From Spiroplasma litorale (GTDB taxonomy: Bacteria > Bacillota_I > Bacilli_A > Mycoplasmatales > Mycoplasmataceae): a stretch of DNA of 64,000 nt. The translations under genes were made by a program, and so were the position numbers. Of the stretch, positions 53,290 through 64,000 are shown in pieces (position 1 is the first letter of the stretch; each line of letters starts with the position of its first letter). The notes below the pieces were generated by a model. That model was not told the DNA's origin. It worked only from the letters and a program-made list of their open reading frames with translations, and made no database searches. The DNA lies in assembly GCF_001267155.1 (NCBI RefSeq), contig NZ_CP012357.1, positions 1 to 64,000 on the forward strand, read 5' to 3'.

Positions 53290-53898
53290 TTAAAAATAGT
53301 CAATAATTTCTTCTAGAATTTTAATTTTAAACATCACTTCATTTAATAGTTCCTTAGTTTTAATTAGTACAGTAGATATAACAAAGTTTCCTTCGTATAC
53401 TATTAATGGTATTGTTTTTACACATATTTTATTTATAAAATTATTTATTTTTTTACTATCATTAATTGAATATTGAATTTTCAACTTACACATAATACTT
53501 TTAATTTTGATACTTGATTTATCAATTAGTTCAATTGCGCCTGCCGAATATGCTTTTTGCAAATTACCAGTACCTAACTTTGTTCCGCCAAAGTGTCTTG
53601 TTACTAAAATTACAATATTAGTAATATTTTTTTTATTAATTATGCTAAGTAAACAATCGCCTGACGTACCATTAGGCTCTTTATCATTAAAATAACCATA
53701 CTCTTGATTTTGAAATCCATATTTATATGCATAACAATTATGAGTAGCAGTATTGTCCTTATTGATATTTAAAAATTCCTCTAATTGGTTTTTGTTATAA
53801 ACTTTTCAAATAATTGTAATAAACTTAGAGTTTTTAAAAGCTTTATAAGTTGATAAAAATTCTTCAATATCTAATTCATTGAAACTATCCACTTTCAT
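53290..53898 (-). CDS. YigZ/IMPACT-family protein
   Basis: 202 residues. N-terminal UPF0029 domain with the motif set HNCYAYKYG, NDKEPNGTSGD and VTRHFGGTKLGTGNLQKAYS, which is diagnostic of the family. The C-terminal domain is short and divergent. Eukaryotic IMPACT affects Gcn2 signalling; bacterial YigZ has no settled role. One UGA Trp. It reads into the exonuclease gene 18 bp away, so the pair is likely an operon. Confidence 0.88.
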
Positions 53899-53947
53899 CT
53901 ACCAATCTAATTTTATAATTATGTGCTTTTAAAAACAATTAACAGTA

Positions 53948-53953
53948 ATTATA
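53948..53953 (-). promoter_or_regulatory. Candidate -10 element (TATAAT) for the minus-strand pair
   Basis: TATAAT on the minus strand 50 bp upstream of the YigZ-family start, within the 239-bp divergent spacer to secA. No clear -35. Confidence 0.35.
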
Positions 53954-54099
53954 TATACGAAATTAAAAACATTTTACTAAAACTAAAATATTTTATAAAT
54001 CATTGAATACTTTTTAAAACAATAATATTTTAGCATTAAATTTATTAATTATCAAAACATAAATTTTACTTATATTTATTATTTTGAGTTAATAAGAGG

Positions 54100-54105
54100 T
54101 ATAAT
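54100..54105 (+). promoter_or_regulatory. Candidate secA -10 element (TATAAT)
   Basis: Perfect TATAAT 32 bp before the secA ATG. The upstream spacer is A/T-rich with no clear -35; nothing else is recognisable in the divergent intergenic region 53899-54137. Confidence 0.45.
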
Positions 54106-54137
54106 TAATTTAGTTTTTTTGTAAAAAGGAGTTTTGT

Positions 54138-57047
54138 ATGGCAAGAGACAAGGTCATAGTTAGAAATCATGGAAAAATCGCAGATAAAATAATTGCAATG
54201 GAAGAAAAATTTAGTAATCTTAAAGATGAAGATTTTGTAAATAAAACTTCAGAGTTTAAAGAAAGACTAAAAAATGGGGAGTCATTAGATGATCTATTAA
54301 TTGAAACATTTGCAGTTGTTAGAGAAGCTGCATACAGAGTGTTGGGTTTAAAAGCCTATAGAGTTCAACTAATTGGGGCAATTATTTTGCACCAAGGTGA
54401 TATTGCTGAAATGAAAACTGGTGAAGGTAAAACTTTAACAGGTCTTTTTCCTGCTTATTTAAATGCTTTGAGTGGTGAGGGAGTTCATGTTGTTACTGTT
54501 AATGAGTACTTATCACAAAGAGATAGCGAAATAAATGGTAAAGTATATAGTTTACTTGGTTTAACTGTTGGTTTAAACGGTAGAGGTCTTACAAAAGATG
54601 AAAAAAGAAATGCATATTCTCAAGATATTACTTACACAACTAATGCAGAATTAGGTTTTGATTATTTAAGAGATAATATGGTTTACCAATTTAGTCAAAA
54701 AGTTCAAAGAAAATTAAATTATGCAATAATTGATGAGGCCGACTCAATTCTAATTGATGAAGCAAGAACACCGTTAATTATTTCAGGAGGTAGCCAAAAT
54801 AGAGTAAACCTATATAAGGCTGCTGATACTTTCGCTAAATCTATATCAAGAGAAACTGACATTGAATTAGATTTAGAATTTAAACAAGTTTATTTAACAG
54901 AAAGTGGTATTGAAAAAGCACAATCTTATTTTAGTTTAGATAATTTATTTGATGTTAAAAACACTGAACTTTTTCACTTAATAATGAATGCTCTTAAAGC
55001 AAACTACACTTTTAAAAAAGAAGTTGAATACACTATTCAGGAAAACGAAATAGTTTTAATTGATCAATTTACAGGTAGGGTAATGCCAGGTAGAGCATAT
55101 AGTGATGGATTACATCAAGCTATTCAAGCAAAAGAAAACGTTAATGTAGAAGAAGAAACTGTTACACTTGCAACCATCACATACCAAAACTTTTACAGAC
55201 TATATAACAAACTATCTGGTATGACAGGAACAGCTAAAACCGAAGAAGAAGAGTTCTTGAAAATTTATAATACAAGAGTTATTTGTTGTCCAACAAATAA
55301 ACCTGTGATTAGAAAAGATGAACCTGACTACACATTTGGAACTAAGAAAGCTAAGTTTAAAAAACTTTTAGCTGATTTAAAAGAGTTAAATGATCAAGGT
55401 AGACCAGTTCTTATTGGTACTACATCAGTTGAATCATCAGAACAAGTTGCCAGAAATCTTGAAAAAGCAGGCTTTAAATTTGAAATGATAAATGCAAAAA
55501 ATCACCATAGAGAAGCAGAAATAGTTGAAAAAGCAGGGCAACCAAAAGCAATTACTTTAGCAACAAACATGGCCGGTAGAGGTACTGACATCAAACTTAC
55601 TGAGGAAACAAGAACAAATGGTGGTCTTTTTGTTATGGGTGTTGAACGAAACGAAGCAAGAAGAATTGATAATCAATTGCGTGGTAGAAGTGGTAGACAA
55701 GGTGACCCAGGAACTTCAAGATTTTACATTTCAATGGAAGATGAATTAATGGTAAGATTTGCATCACCAAAAATTAGACAAATGTTTTTGAAATTGGGAG
55801 ATGACCATATTAAATCAAAAATGTTTACAAGAGCAATTACTAATGCGCAAAAAAAACTAGAAGGTTTAAACTTTGATCAAAGAAAAAACGTTTTAGACTA
55901 TGACAACATATTAAGTCAACAAAGAGAAGCTATGTATGCTCAAAGAGACTCAATATTATTGCAAGAAGATTTAAAAAACGTAATTGCAAGATTCCAATAT
56001 ACAGTTGCATTTGAAACTGTAGAAAATAACTCAGAACTTGTAAGAGGAGAAAAAGTTATTAATAACAAATCTTTAATTGAATCAATTAACGGAAAACTTG
56101 TTGCAACCAATGCAATAGTTGAAAAAGATTTTAATAGTTTAGAAAAAAATGAAGTTGCTCGTTTAATACAGCAAAAAATGATGGAATATTATTTAGAAAA
56201 AACAAAAGATGTACCTCCTAATGTTATTCTTGAGTTAGAAAGAAGAACCATAATTCAATCATTTGATAAACATTGAACAAAACATATTAATCTATCACAA
56301 AAATTAAGAAGTGGAATTTACTTACAACAGTATGCGCAAAACAACCCACTTCATGAATATGTAGAAGAGTCTGCAAGATTGTTTAATAAAATGAAAGTTT
56401 TAATTGCTCAAGATGCAATTGAAGGCTTAAACGAATCATTTGTAAGATCTATTGATGAGAATGATATTAGAATGTCAAACGTAAACCAAGAAACTAATGA
56501 AAAAAAAGTTATTGATGTTACAGATAAAGATATTAATGATATATTAAATGAATGAAAAATTATGCCAAATGATTTTTCAAGACCATCAGTTGAAAAAAGA
56601 TTCAATGAATTGCTTGTCGATTTTAAAAATGATCCAAAAATGTTAGAGAGAACAAAATTTCAATTCTTTATCCTTGAAGGATTAATGAAAAAATTAGATG
56701 AAGTTTTTGAACAAAAAAATAAAAAAATGATGGAATTAACACAAGACGATTTAGATAACATATTGAAAAAATTTGACCTATACCAAAAAAAATTCACAAA
56801 AGAAGATATTAAAGCAAGTGTTGATAAACTTACAGTCGATAAAAATGATGAAGAAAAAAATAGAATTATGATTGAAGCTCAAATTCTTTTAGCAGTTGCT
56901 GAAAAAATTCAAGAACCACAAGATTACGTAGTTAAAGATAAAAAAGGTAAAGTAAAAAAAATAATAAAAGTAAACAAAGATGGTTCTGTGAATCCAGATG
57001 AAATCCATGACACAGAGCAAGTCCAAACTAAAACAAAAATTGGATAA
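54138..57047 (+). CDS. secA: Preprotein translocase ATPase SecA with extended C-terminus
   Basis: Drives protein export through SecYEG. 969 residues versus about 840 in Bacillus. Walker A MKTGEGKTL near residues 93-101, Walker B IIDEADSILIDEARTPLI split as DEADSILIDEARTP, and NMAGRGTDIKL near 476-486 mark the two NBDs. The usual C-terminal Cys-rich zinc motif is absent; instead about 150 extra charged residues follow the helical scaffold. UGA Trp codons occur at 56275 and 56552 regions. AAAAAGGAG precedes the ATG. Confidence 0.97.
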
Positions 57048-57054
57048 TAAAAGT

Positions 57055-57098
57055 AAACAAATAAATTTATAAATTATTTATAAATTTATTTGTTTTTT
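57055..57098 (+). terminator. Rho-independent terminator of secA
   Basis: Perfect 18-bp inverted repeat (57055-57072 with 57078-57095) around a 5-nt loop, ending in a run of Ts. Mostly AT, but very long. Confidence 0.85.
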
Positions 57099-57117
57099 AA
57101 TAAAAAGAGTGTAAAAT
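57090..57117 (+). promoter_or_regulatory. Candidate uvrB promoter
   Basis: TTGTTT (57090-57095) and TAAAAT (57112-57117) with 16-bp spacing. The -35 lies in the descending arm of the secA terminator, an economical overlap. Confidence 0.4.
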
Positions 57118-57132
57118 AAAATTTACTATCTA

Positions 57133-57158
57133 CTAGGCAAATAAAACCTAGATTTTTT
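57133..57158 (+). terminator. Small terminator-like hairpin in the uvrB leader
   Basis: CTAGG (57133-57137) pairs with CCTAG (57147-57151), followed by A and six Ts, 18 bp before the uvrB ATG. Too short to be sure; could attenuate uvrB or be a remnant. Confidence 0.3.
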
Positions 57159-57175
57159 AGTTTTTTGGTGGTGAT

Positions 57176-59161
57176 ATGATGGAAAGAGAATATAGAGATT
57201 TTGAATTAGTAACAAACTACAAACCAAGTGGAGATCAACCAAGAGCAATAAAGAGTTTGGTTGAAGGTTTAAAAAATAATAAAAAAAACCAGGTTTTATT
57301 AGGTGCGACTGCAACAGGTAAAACGTTTACAATGGCTAATGTAATTAAAGAAATAAATAAGCCAACTTTAATACTTGCACATAATAAAACTTTAGCAATG
57401 CAATTGTATATAGAACTTAAAGAGTTCTTTCCAAAAAATAGAGTAGAATATTTTGTTTCGGATTTTGATTTTTATCAACCAGAAGCCTATGTTGCTGCAA
57501 GAGATTTATATATTGATAAAGATGCGAGAAGAAATAACGACCTGGCTATGATGAGATTGAGTGTTATGAATGCGCTTGTTACAAGAAAAGATGTTATAGT
57601 TGTTGCAAGTGTTGCTGCAATTTATGCATCTCAAGACCCTGAAGAATATAGTAAAGTTTTTTTTGAACTAAAGGTAGGACAAGCGATCTCTAAAAAAGAT
57701 TTATTAACTTTTCTAGTTAGAACTGGTTATGTTAGAAATGATACAGCATTAGAAATGGGTTGTTTCAGTGCAAAAGGTGATGTAATAAACATTGCTCCAA
57801 GTTGAACAGATAATTATAATATTAGAATTTCTTTATTCGGAGATGAAATAGAAGCTATCGAAATGATAGATTCACTTAATAATAATGTAATTGATAGACT
57901 AAGACTGTTCACTGTTTTTCCTGCGTCAGCATACATAACTAATTTTGACAAATTAAAAATAGTTATTGATAACATTAGAAATGAATTAAATCATAGAGTT
58001 GATGAATTGAATAAACTAGGTAAATTCATTGAAGCAGATAGATTATTAAAAAGAACAAATTATGATCTAGAAACAATGGCAGAGTTTGGGGTTTGTAATG
58101 GAATTGAAAACTATTCAGCTCACCTAGATTTTAGAATGCCAGGTGAACCACCTTTTACAATAATTGATTATTTTGGAGATGACTTTCTAACTATAATAGA
58201 TGAATCACATATGATGATTCCGCAGGTAAGAGGTATGTATAACACTGACAGAAGCAGAAAGACTACTTTGGTTGAATATGGTTTTAGACTTCCAAGCGCT
58301 TTAGATAATAGACCATTAAATTTTGAAGAGTTTACTTCAAGGCTTAAAAATGTAATATATACTTCTGCAACCCCAGGAGATTATGAATTAGAGTTAACAA
58401 ATAATGAAGTAGTAGAACAGATTATTAGACCTACTGGCCTTGTAGATCCAATAATTGAAACCAGACCAACAACCAATCAATTTGAGGATATGATAAAAGA
58501 AATAAAAATAAGAATGGAGAAAAAACAAAAAGTATTCATTACAACTTTAACAATTAAAAGTTCTGAAGATATTTCATTTCATCTTCAATCAAGAAATATT
58601 AAAGTTGCATATCTTCACTCTGAATTAAAAACACTTGAACGTAACCAAGTCCTAAATGATTTAAGAAGAGGAATTTACGATGTGATTGTCGGAGTTAACT
58701 TGTTAAGAGAAGGTTTAGATATACCTGAGGTAAGCTTAGTTTGTATTTTGGATGCAGACAAGCAAGGATTTTTAAGAAACACAAGAAGTTTAATCCAAAC
58801 TATCGGTAGAGCAGCAAGGAACTCTGATGGTGTTGTTATATTTTATGCAGATACATTTTCGGCATCTATGAAAGAAGCAATTGAAGAGACAGATAGAAGA
58901 AGATCAATCCAGCAAGAATATAATGTAAAAAATAATATAGTACCAAAAACTATAATTAAAAAAATAATTGACATAGACGGCGAGTTTAACTTAAGAGATA
59001 AATTAAGTAAGTTAACTGACTCTAAAACAAAACAAAAAAAATTAGAAAAAGAAAAACTTGTAAAAGATTTAAGAAAAAAAATGTTACAAGCAGCAAAAGA
59101 AGAGAATTACGAAAAGGCTGCTGAGCTTAGAGATCTAATTATTGAAATCGAAGCTAGTTAG
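57176..59161 (+). CDS. uvrB: Excinuclease ABC subunit B
   Basis: Damage-verification helicase of nucleotide excision repair. 661 residues. Walker [10 protein letters not shown] near residues 44-52, the beta-hairpin region, helicase motif [20 protein letters not shown] and motif [11 protein letters not shown]. The C-terminal UVR domain ([14 protein letters not shown]) binds UvrC. One UGA Trp at 57804. Two ATGs are adjacent (57176, 57179); the first is used here. Confidence 0.96.
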
Positions 59162-59168
59162 GAGATTT

Positions 59169-62009
59169 ATGCAGAATAAAATAATAGTAAAGGGCGCAAG
59201 AGAACATAATTTAAAAAATGTTGATTTAGAAATTCCAAAAGAAAAAATTGTAGTATTTACAGGTTTATCAGGTAGTGGAAAATCATCTTTGGCGTTTAAT
59301 ACAATTTATGCAGAGGGAGAAAGAAGATATATTGAATCTCTTTCTTCTTTTTCAAGACAATTTTTAAAAACTGTTGAAAAACCAGACGTTGATGACATTG
59401 AAGGGTTAAGCCCTGCAATATCAATTGATCAAAAAACAACTAGTCATAATCCCAGATCAACAGTTGGGACAACAACTGAAATTCATGATCATTTAAGAAT
59501 ACTTTACGCAAATATAGGAACACCATATTGTATTAATGGACACGGTCCAATTAAATCTTCTTCTCTAAAAGAGATTGTTGAATCAGTTAGACTAGAATCA
59601 GATGAAAATGATCAACTTTATATTTTAGCTCCAATTGTTAGAGATAAAAAAGGAACCCATAAAGATTTATTTTTAAAATTAAAAAGAGAAGGATTTTTAA
59701 GAGTACAAGTTAATGATGAAATAAAATCATTAGATGAAGAAATAGATTTAGAACAAAACAAAAGACATAATATTGATATTGTTGTAGATAGAGTTTTTTA
59801 TAAAAAAGAAGATGAGGATCTTCAATCAAGAATTTATTCAGCTATTGAAGTTGGATTGAATTACTCAAAAGGTTTAATTAAAACCTTTTATCCTAATAAA
59901 AATAAAGAATCAAAATTGTTTTCTACAAATTACTCTTGTAGAGAATGCGGATTTGCAATACCAAATATAGAACCAAATTTATTTTCATTTAACAAAAAAA
60001 TTGGGGCATGTAATACTTGTTATGGTTTAGGTGTTAACCTTGAGGCAGATCCAGAATTGATAATGCCAGACATGTCGTTATCAATATCACAAGGTGGTAT
60101 TTTATATTATAAAAATTTAGTTGGTACCCAAAATATTGAGTGACAAAAATTTAAATTATTATGTTATGAGTATCTTGTTGATTTGGAAACCCCATTAAAT
60201 TCTCTTTCAAAAAGTCAAATAAGAAACTTATTATATGGTAGTGATGAACCTATCGAGACTAAGATAGTAACTTCATCAGGAAATATTTTGAAGTCATATG
60301 ACTATATTGAAGGAGTTGCAAATTTAATTGAAAGAAGATATATTGAAACAAAATCTGAAGATAACAGAAAATATTATGGTAAGTATATGATTTCTAAAGT
60401 TTGTAAAACTTGTAGTGGTCAAAGATTAAATGAGATAGCATTAAGTGTTAAAATTGAAAATTTATCTATTTCCGAATTCACAGAAATGACAATTGAAGAT
60501 AATTTAAACTTCTTATTAAATATAAAGTTAACTGAGAGTCAACAAAAAATTGCAAATCTTGTACTAAATCAACTTATTTCAAGAATTAGTTTTTTAAATG
60601 AAGTTGGACTTGATTATTTAACACTATCAAGATCTGCTACAACATTATCTGGAGGTGAGTCTCAAAGAATTAGACTTGCTAAACAATTAGGTTCAAAACT
60701 TTCTGGTGTTTTATATGTACTTGACGAACCTTCAATAGGATTACATCAAAGAGACAATGACAAGCTAATACAAACTTTAAAAAAATTGCGTGATTTAGGA
60801 AACACATTAATAGTAGTTGAACACGATGAAGATACAATGAAAGAAGCAGACTGAATTGTTGATATCGGCCCAAAAGCTGGAATTGATGGCGGTAGAATTG
60901 TTGCAGAAGGAACTTATGATGATATTTGTAAAAATGAAGAATCAATAACAGGAAAGTATCTATCTAAAAAATGATCTATACCTGTTCCAAAAAAACGTAG
61001 AGGTGGTAACGGATTAAAAATAGAAATTATTGGAGCTACTGAAAATAATTTAAAAAATATAGATGTTACACTACCTTTGGGTAAATTTATTACAGTAACA
61101 GGAGTTAGTGGGAGTGGTAAATCAACTCTAGTTGAAGAGGTGGTTTACAAAGGTTTAAAAAAAGAACTTCACAAAGAACTTATTAAAGCTGGTAGTTATA
61201 AAAAAATAAAAGGGTTTGAAAGCATTGATAAAATTATTTATGTTTCTCAAGACCCAATTGGTAAAACACCAAGGTCAAACCCCGCAACATATACTTCGGT
61301 ATTTGATGATATTAGAGATTTATATGCAGAAGTTCCCGAAGCGAAAATTAGGGGATATAAAAAAGGAAGATTTAGTTTTAATGTTCCTGGTGGACGATGT
61401 GATACTTGTCAAGGTGATGGAATAATAAGAGTTGACATGCAATTTTTAGGTTTTGTTGAAGTAACTTGTGAAACTTGTGAGGGAAAAAAATATAACGAAG
61501 AAACGTTGCAAGTCAAATATAAAGGGAAAAATATCTGAGATGTTTTAAACATGACCGTTAAAGAAGCAAATGACTTTTTTGAAAACATACCTAAAATTAA
61601 AGAAAAACTTGAAACAATTTTAGCTGTTGGTCTTGGTTATATTAAATTAGGACAAAATGCAACAACATTATCTGGTGGAGAAGCACAAAGAGTAAAATTA
61701 TCTACCTTCTTGTTAAAAAAACAAACAGGTAAAACTTTGTTCTTGCTTGATGAACCAACAACAGGATTACATATAGATGATGTCAAAAGATTAATAGATG
61801 TTTTAAATATTCTTGTTGATCAAGGAAATACAGTTCTAACAATTGAACATAATTTAGATTTTATAAAAGTATCTGATTATGTTATTGATCTAGGTCCAGA
61901 AGGTGGAAGCAATGGTGGAAAAGTTTTAGTTACAGGAACACCAGAACAGATTATTAAAAGCGAAGATAGTTTTACTGCAAAATATCTAAAGGACTACTTA
62001 AATGATTAA
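59169..62009 (+). CDS. uvrA: Excinuclease ABC subunit A
   Basis: DNA-damage sensor with two ABC modules. 946 residues. Walker A sites GLSGSGKSS (near residue 31) and GVSGSGKST (near 643); signature [12 protein letters not shown] and [12 protein letters not shown]. Zinc fingers show CREC...CNTC and CDTC...CETC pairs. ATG 59169 has AGGAG immediately upstream; an in-frame ATG at 59142 lies inside uvrB without one. At least five UGA Trp codons. uvrB-uvrA order is conserved. Confidence 0.97.
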
Positions 62010-63096
62010 AGTCGATGAAACTTTTATTGAAACAACATTATTATTTAAAAAACAATATAATCTAAAAAAACTATTATCTAATTTAGGTAATCCACAAAAT
62101 AATATTAAAGTTATTAATGTTGTTGGGACAAATGGTAAAGGTTCAACTTCAAAATATATATATGATGGTTTGCGTTCAAAATTTAAGAATATTGGGTTGT
62201 TTATATCTCCAGCCTTTTTATATCAGAATGAAAGAATTCAACTAAATGGAAATTATATAAATGATGAAGATTTAAAAAAATTATATAATGACAATAAAAA
62301 AATAATTAAAGAATATGAACTTACATTTTTTGAAATTTGAATGTTTTTAGCAGTTTTATATTTTAATAAATTTGATATTGATTATGCAGTCATAGAAGCA
62401 GGAATTGGTGGTAGGTTAGATTGTACAAACTTATTTGAAAATCAAGTTTGTGTTTGTTTAACATCAATAGGTTACGATCATACTGAATTACTTGGTAATA
62501 ACATTGAAAGCATAATAGAACATAAGGTTGGAATCATTAAGCCTGGAAGAACTTTATTTGTAAGCTCCGATAATAAAAAATATAAAAAAATAATTAAAGA
62601 AAAAGTAAATGAAAAAGTTGTTTTCGCTAAAAAAGTTAAAAACAAAATTAATTATCAAAGATCAAATATTGGATTAGCAAAAAAAGTTCTTAAGTGACTA
62701 GATGTAAAATACAATAATTATATTGCTCCGATCGGAAGGTATACATATCTAAATGAAACTCCAAAATTTATAATTGATGGGTGTCATAATATTGATGGAG
62801 TAAAAACAGTTATAAAACAAATCAAAAAGTTAAATAATCCAATTGTTATTTATGCATCTAGTAAAGAAAAAGATTATTTTCAAATATTAAAAGTTCTTAA
62901 AAAAAATATAAAAAATTTATATATAACTGATTTTGAACACCCTAAATCTTGGATAATACCTAAAGACTTAAAAAGTGACTACAACTACATTGGTGATTGA
63001 AAAATATTTTTAGAAAAAAACATATACAATAATATTGTAGTTTGTGGAAGCTTATATTTTATTCCACAGGTTTATGAATGATATAGGAGTAAATAA
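62002..63096 (+). CDS. folC: Folylpolyglutamate synthase / Mur ligase family protein
   Basis: Adds glutamate to folates to retain them in the cell. 364 residues, shorter than the usual 420. ATP-binding [13 protein letters not shown] near residues 40-52, [28 protein letters not shown] near 129-140 and HNIDGVKTV (Mur-ligase C-terminal DGAHN-like, here DGCHN). Overlaps uvrA by 8 bp. The following FolT-like transporter supports a folate role. Confidence 0.88.
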
Positions 63097-63098
63097 AA

Positions 63099-63812
63099 AT
63101 GAATTGATATCTAGCGACAAATATTATAGCTGCTCTATGTCTTGCGGCATTACTTCTTATTGCTTTAGCGATGGAGAAGTTTACATTTAAAAAAATATCA
63201 ATAAAACATATAGCGGTTTTATCAACATTATGTGCTGTTAGTGCAGTCTTAACAGGCTTATCATACAAACTATCAGAATTAATTTTTGGAGGGTTTAATA
63301 TTAGATTAGCATTAGGAGATTGAATAATCTTCTTAGTTGGTATGTTGTTTGGACCTTTGTGTGGAGTGATTTCAGGTATATGTACTGACACTTTAATGAC
63401 AATATTAGTTCCAAACAGTTTTGGATATCATGCAGGCTACATGTTTTGTAAAGCACTACTTGGTTTTGGTGGTGCACTTGTATTTATTTTTAATAATAGA
63501 AAATATATACTAGCAAAAGTAATTGTAATTTACTCAGTGTTTTATATAATTCAAAGTTTATTTTTCAATCAAATTTGAATGATGTCATGAAAAGGAAATG
63601 CTGCATGATTAGACTTAGCTGTTAAAATAATTAAACTACCAATATCATTAAGCATATATATACTTTTTGTTTATTCTTCTTATAAAGCACTACAACCATT
63701 ATTAAGTAAATGATCTGTTAATGAGGTTTGGTGTTATAGAGATATTGCAAAAGAAGAGAGCAAGCAATCTGTTGATAAGAAGGTGAATGCAAATGAGAGC
63801 ACTAAAAGTTAA
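63099..63812 (+). CDS. ECF transporter S component, probable folate (FolT-like)
   Basis: 237 residues, five to six hydrophobic segments. The core AVLSTLCAVSAVLTGLS, NIRLALGDWIIFLVGMLFGPLCGVISG and PISLSIYILFVYSSYKAL resembles FolT-type S components. It starts 2 bp after folC, and folT-folC pairing is common, so folate is the likely substrate. UGA Trp codons are frequent, including codon 3. The C-terminal tail of about 35 residues is hydrophilic and overlaps the hprK start by 20 nt. Confidence 0.76.
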
Positions 63813-64000
63813 AGATATAATTAATAATTTTAATTTAGAAGTATTATCTGAAAACAAAAAACAAAAAGATATTATTATTGAAGCATATGGTGTTAATAGA
63901 GCAGGTTTAGAACTTGCAGGTTATTTTGAAGAAGGCCAAAAAGCTCACAGAGTTATTATGATGTCAACAAAAGAATATCAATACATAATGAATTTTGAAG
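63793..64000 (+). CDS. hprK: HPr kinase/phosphorylase, N-terminal part (truncated by window end)
   Basis: The first 69 residues are visible. RALKVKDIINNFNLEVLS, then GVNRAGLELAGYFEE and HRVIMMSTKEYQYI align with the HprK N-terminal domain (ELISG..., SRPGIEIAGYF, ...VQLLGKTE in Bacillus). The kinase phosphorylates Ser46 of HPr to control sugar uptake. The catalytic P-loop lies past the window. Starts inside the preceding gene (20-nt overlap). Confidence 0.82.
   Translation, partial: MRALKVKDIINNFNLEVLSENKKQKDIIIEAYGVNRAGLELAGYFEEGQKAHRVIMMSTKEYQYIMNFE

Noticed and set aside
53899-54137. Possible hidden gene or ncRNA in the divergent YigZ-secA spacer
   Set aside because: Only very AT-rich sequence with candidate -10 hexamers; no open frame with a ribosome binding site and no stable hairpin seen.

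Overview
The window is a contiguous piece of an AT-rich (roughly 27-28% GC by eye) mollicute chromosome beginning exactly at the first base of dnaA. UGA is read as tryptophan throughout: dnaA has two in-frame UGA codons within its first 13 codons, and ung, tilS, rpoC, atpA, secA and others only stay open if UGA is sense. Coding is almost entirely on the + strand, as expected for the leading-strand arm next to oriC. The code, a Spiroplasma-style lipoprotein signal, a complete F1Fo ATP synthase, an ispD (MEP pathway) gene and a rifampicin-insensitive type of RpoB point to Spiroplasma or a close Entomoplasmatales relative. The species cannot be named from sequence reading alone.

Layout. (1) 1-7016: replication-origin block dnaA, dnaN, gyrB, gyrA, followed by two perfect parS-like palindromes. 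(2) 7070-13228: SRP RNA gene (ffs), tadA, dnaX, recR, tmk, holB, a yabB-type methyltransferase and tilS, in Bacillus-like order with several genes missing. (3) 13261-20931: ftsH, hslO, an ABC-type ATPase with no permease beside it, a small tautomerase-fold protein, dusB, lysS and a divergent AsnA-like protein. (4) 20940-24892: ispD, then rpsF-ssb-rpsR, rplI and the replicative helicase. (5) 24911-29899: accessory stretch with a lipoprotein, a Q/P/H/Y-rich protein carrying eight 42-bp repeats, ung, and an ECF-transporter S component. (6) 29912-44380: the conserved cysS-rlmB-sigH-rpmG-secE-nusG-rplKAJL-rpoBC block, with a cyclophilin gene inserted between nusG and rplK. (7) 44444-52319: rpiB, upp, and the ATP synthase operon atpI-like/BEFHAGDC. 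(8) 52333-53898: the only two minus-strand genes, a 5'-3' exonuclease and a YigZ/IMPACT-family protein. (9) 54138-64000: secA, uvrB, uvrA, folC, a FolT-like ECF S component, and the start of hprK.

Most genes are housekeeping and tightly packed, often with 1-20 nt overlaps. Spaces over 100 bp hold recognisable control elements: a DnaA box, parS sites, the SRP RNA, a candidate S6:S18 leader, an L10-type leader with a terminator, and a good rpoB promoter. No gene-free stretch exceeds 300 bp. I saw no tRNA or rRNA genes, insertion sequences, prophage or CRISPR arrays.

The most interesting items are the tandem parS pair, a very divergent SigH-position sigma factor, an AsnA homologue that has apparently lost active-site residues, and the repeat-bearing low-complexity protein. 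I did not find a clearly new multi-gene system.
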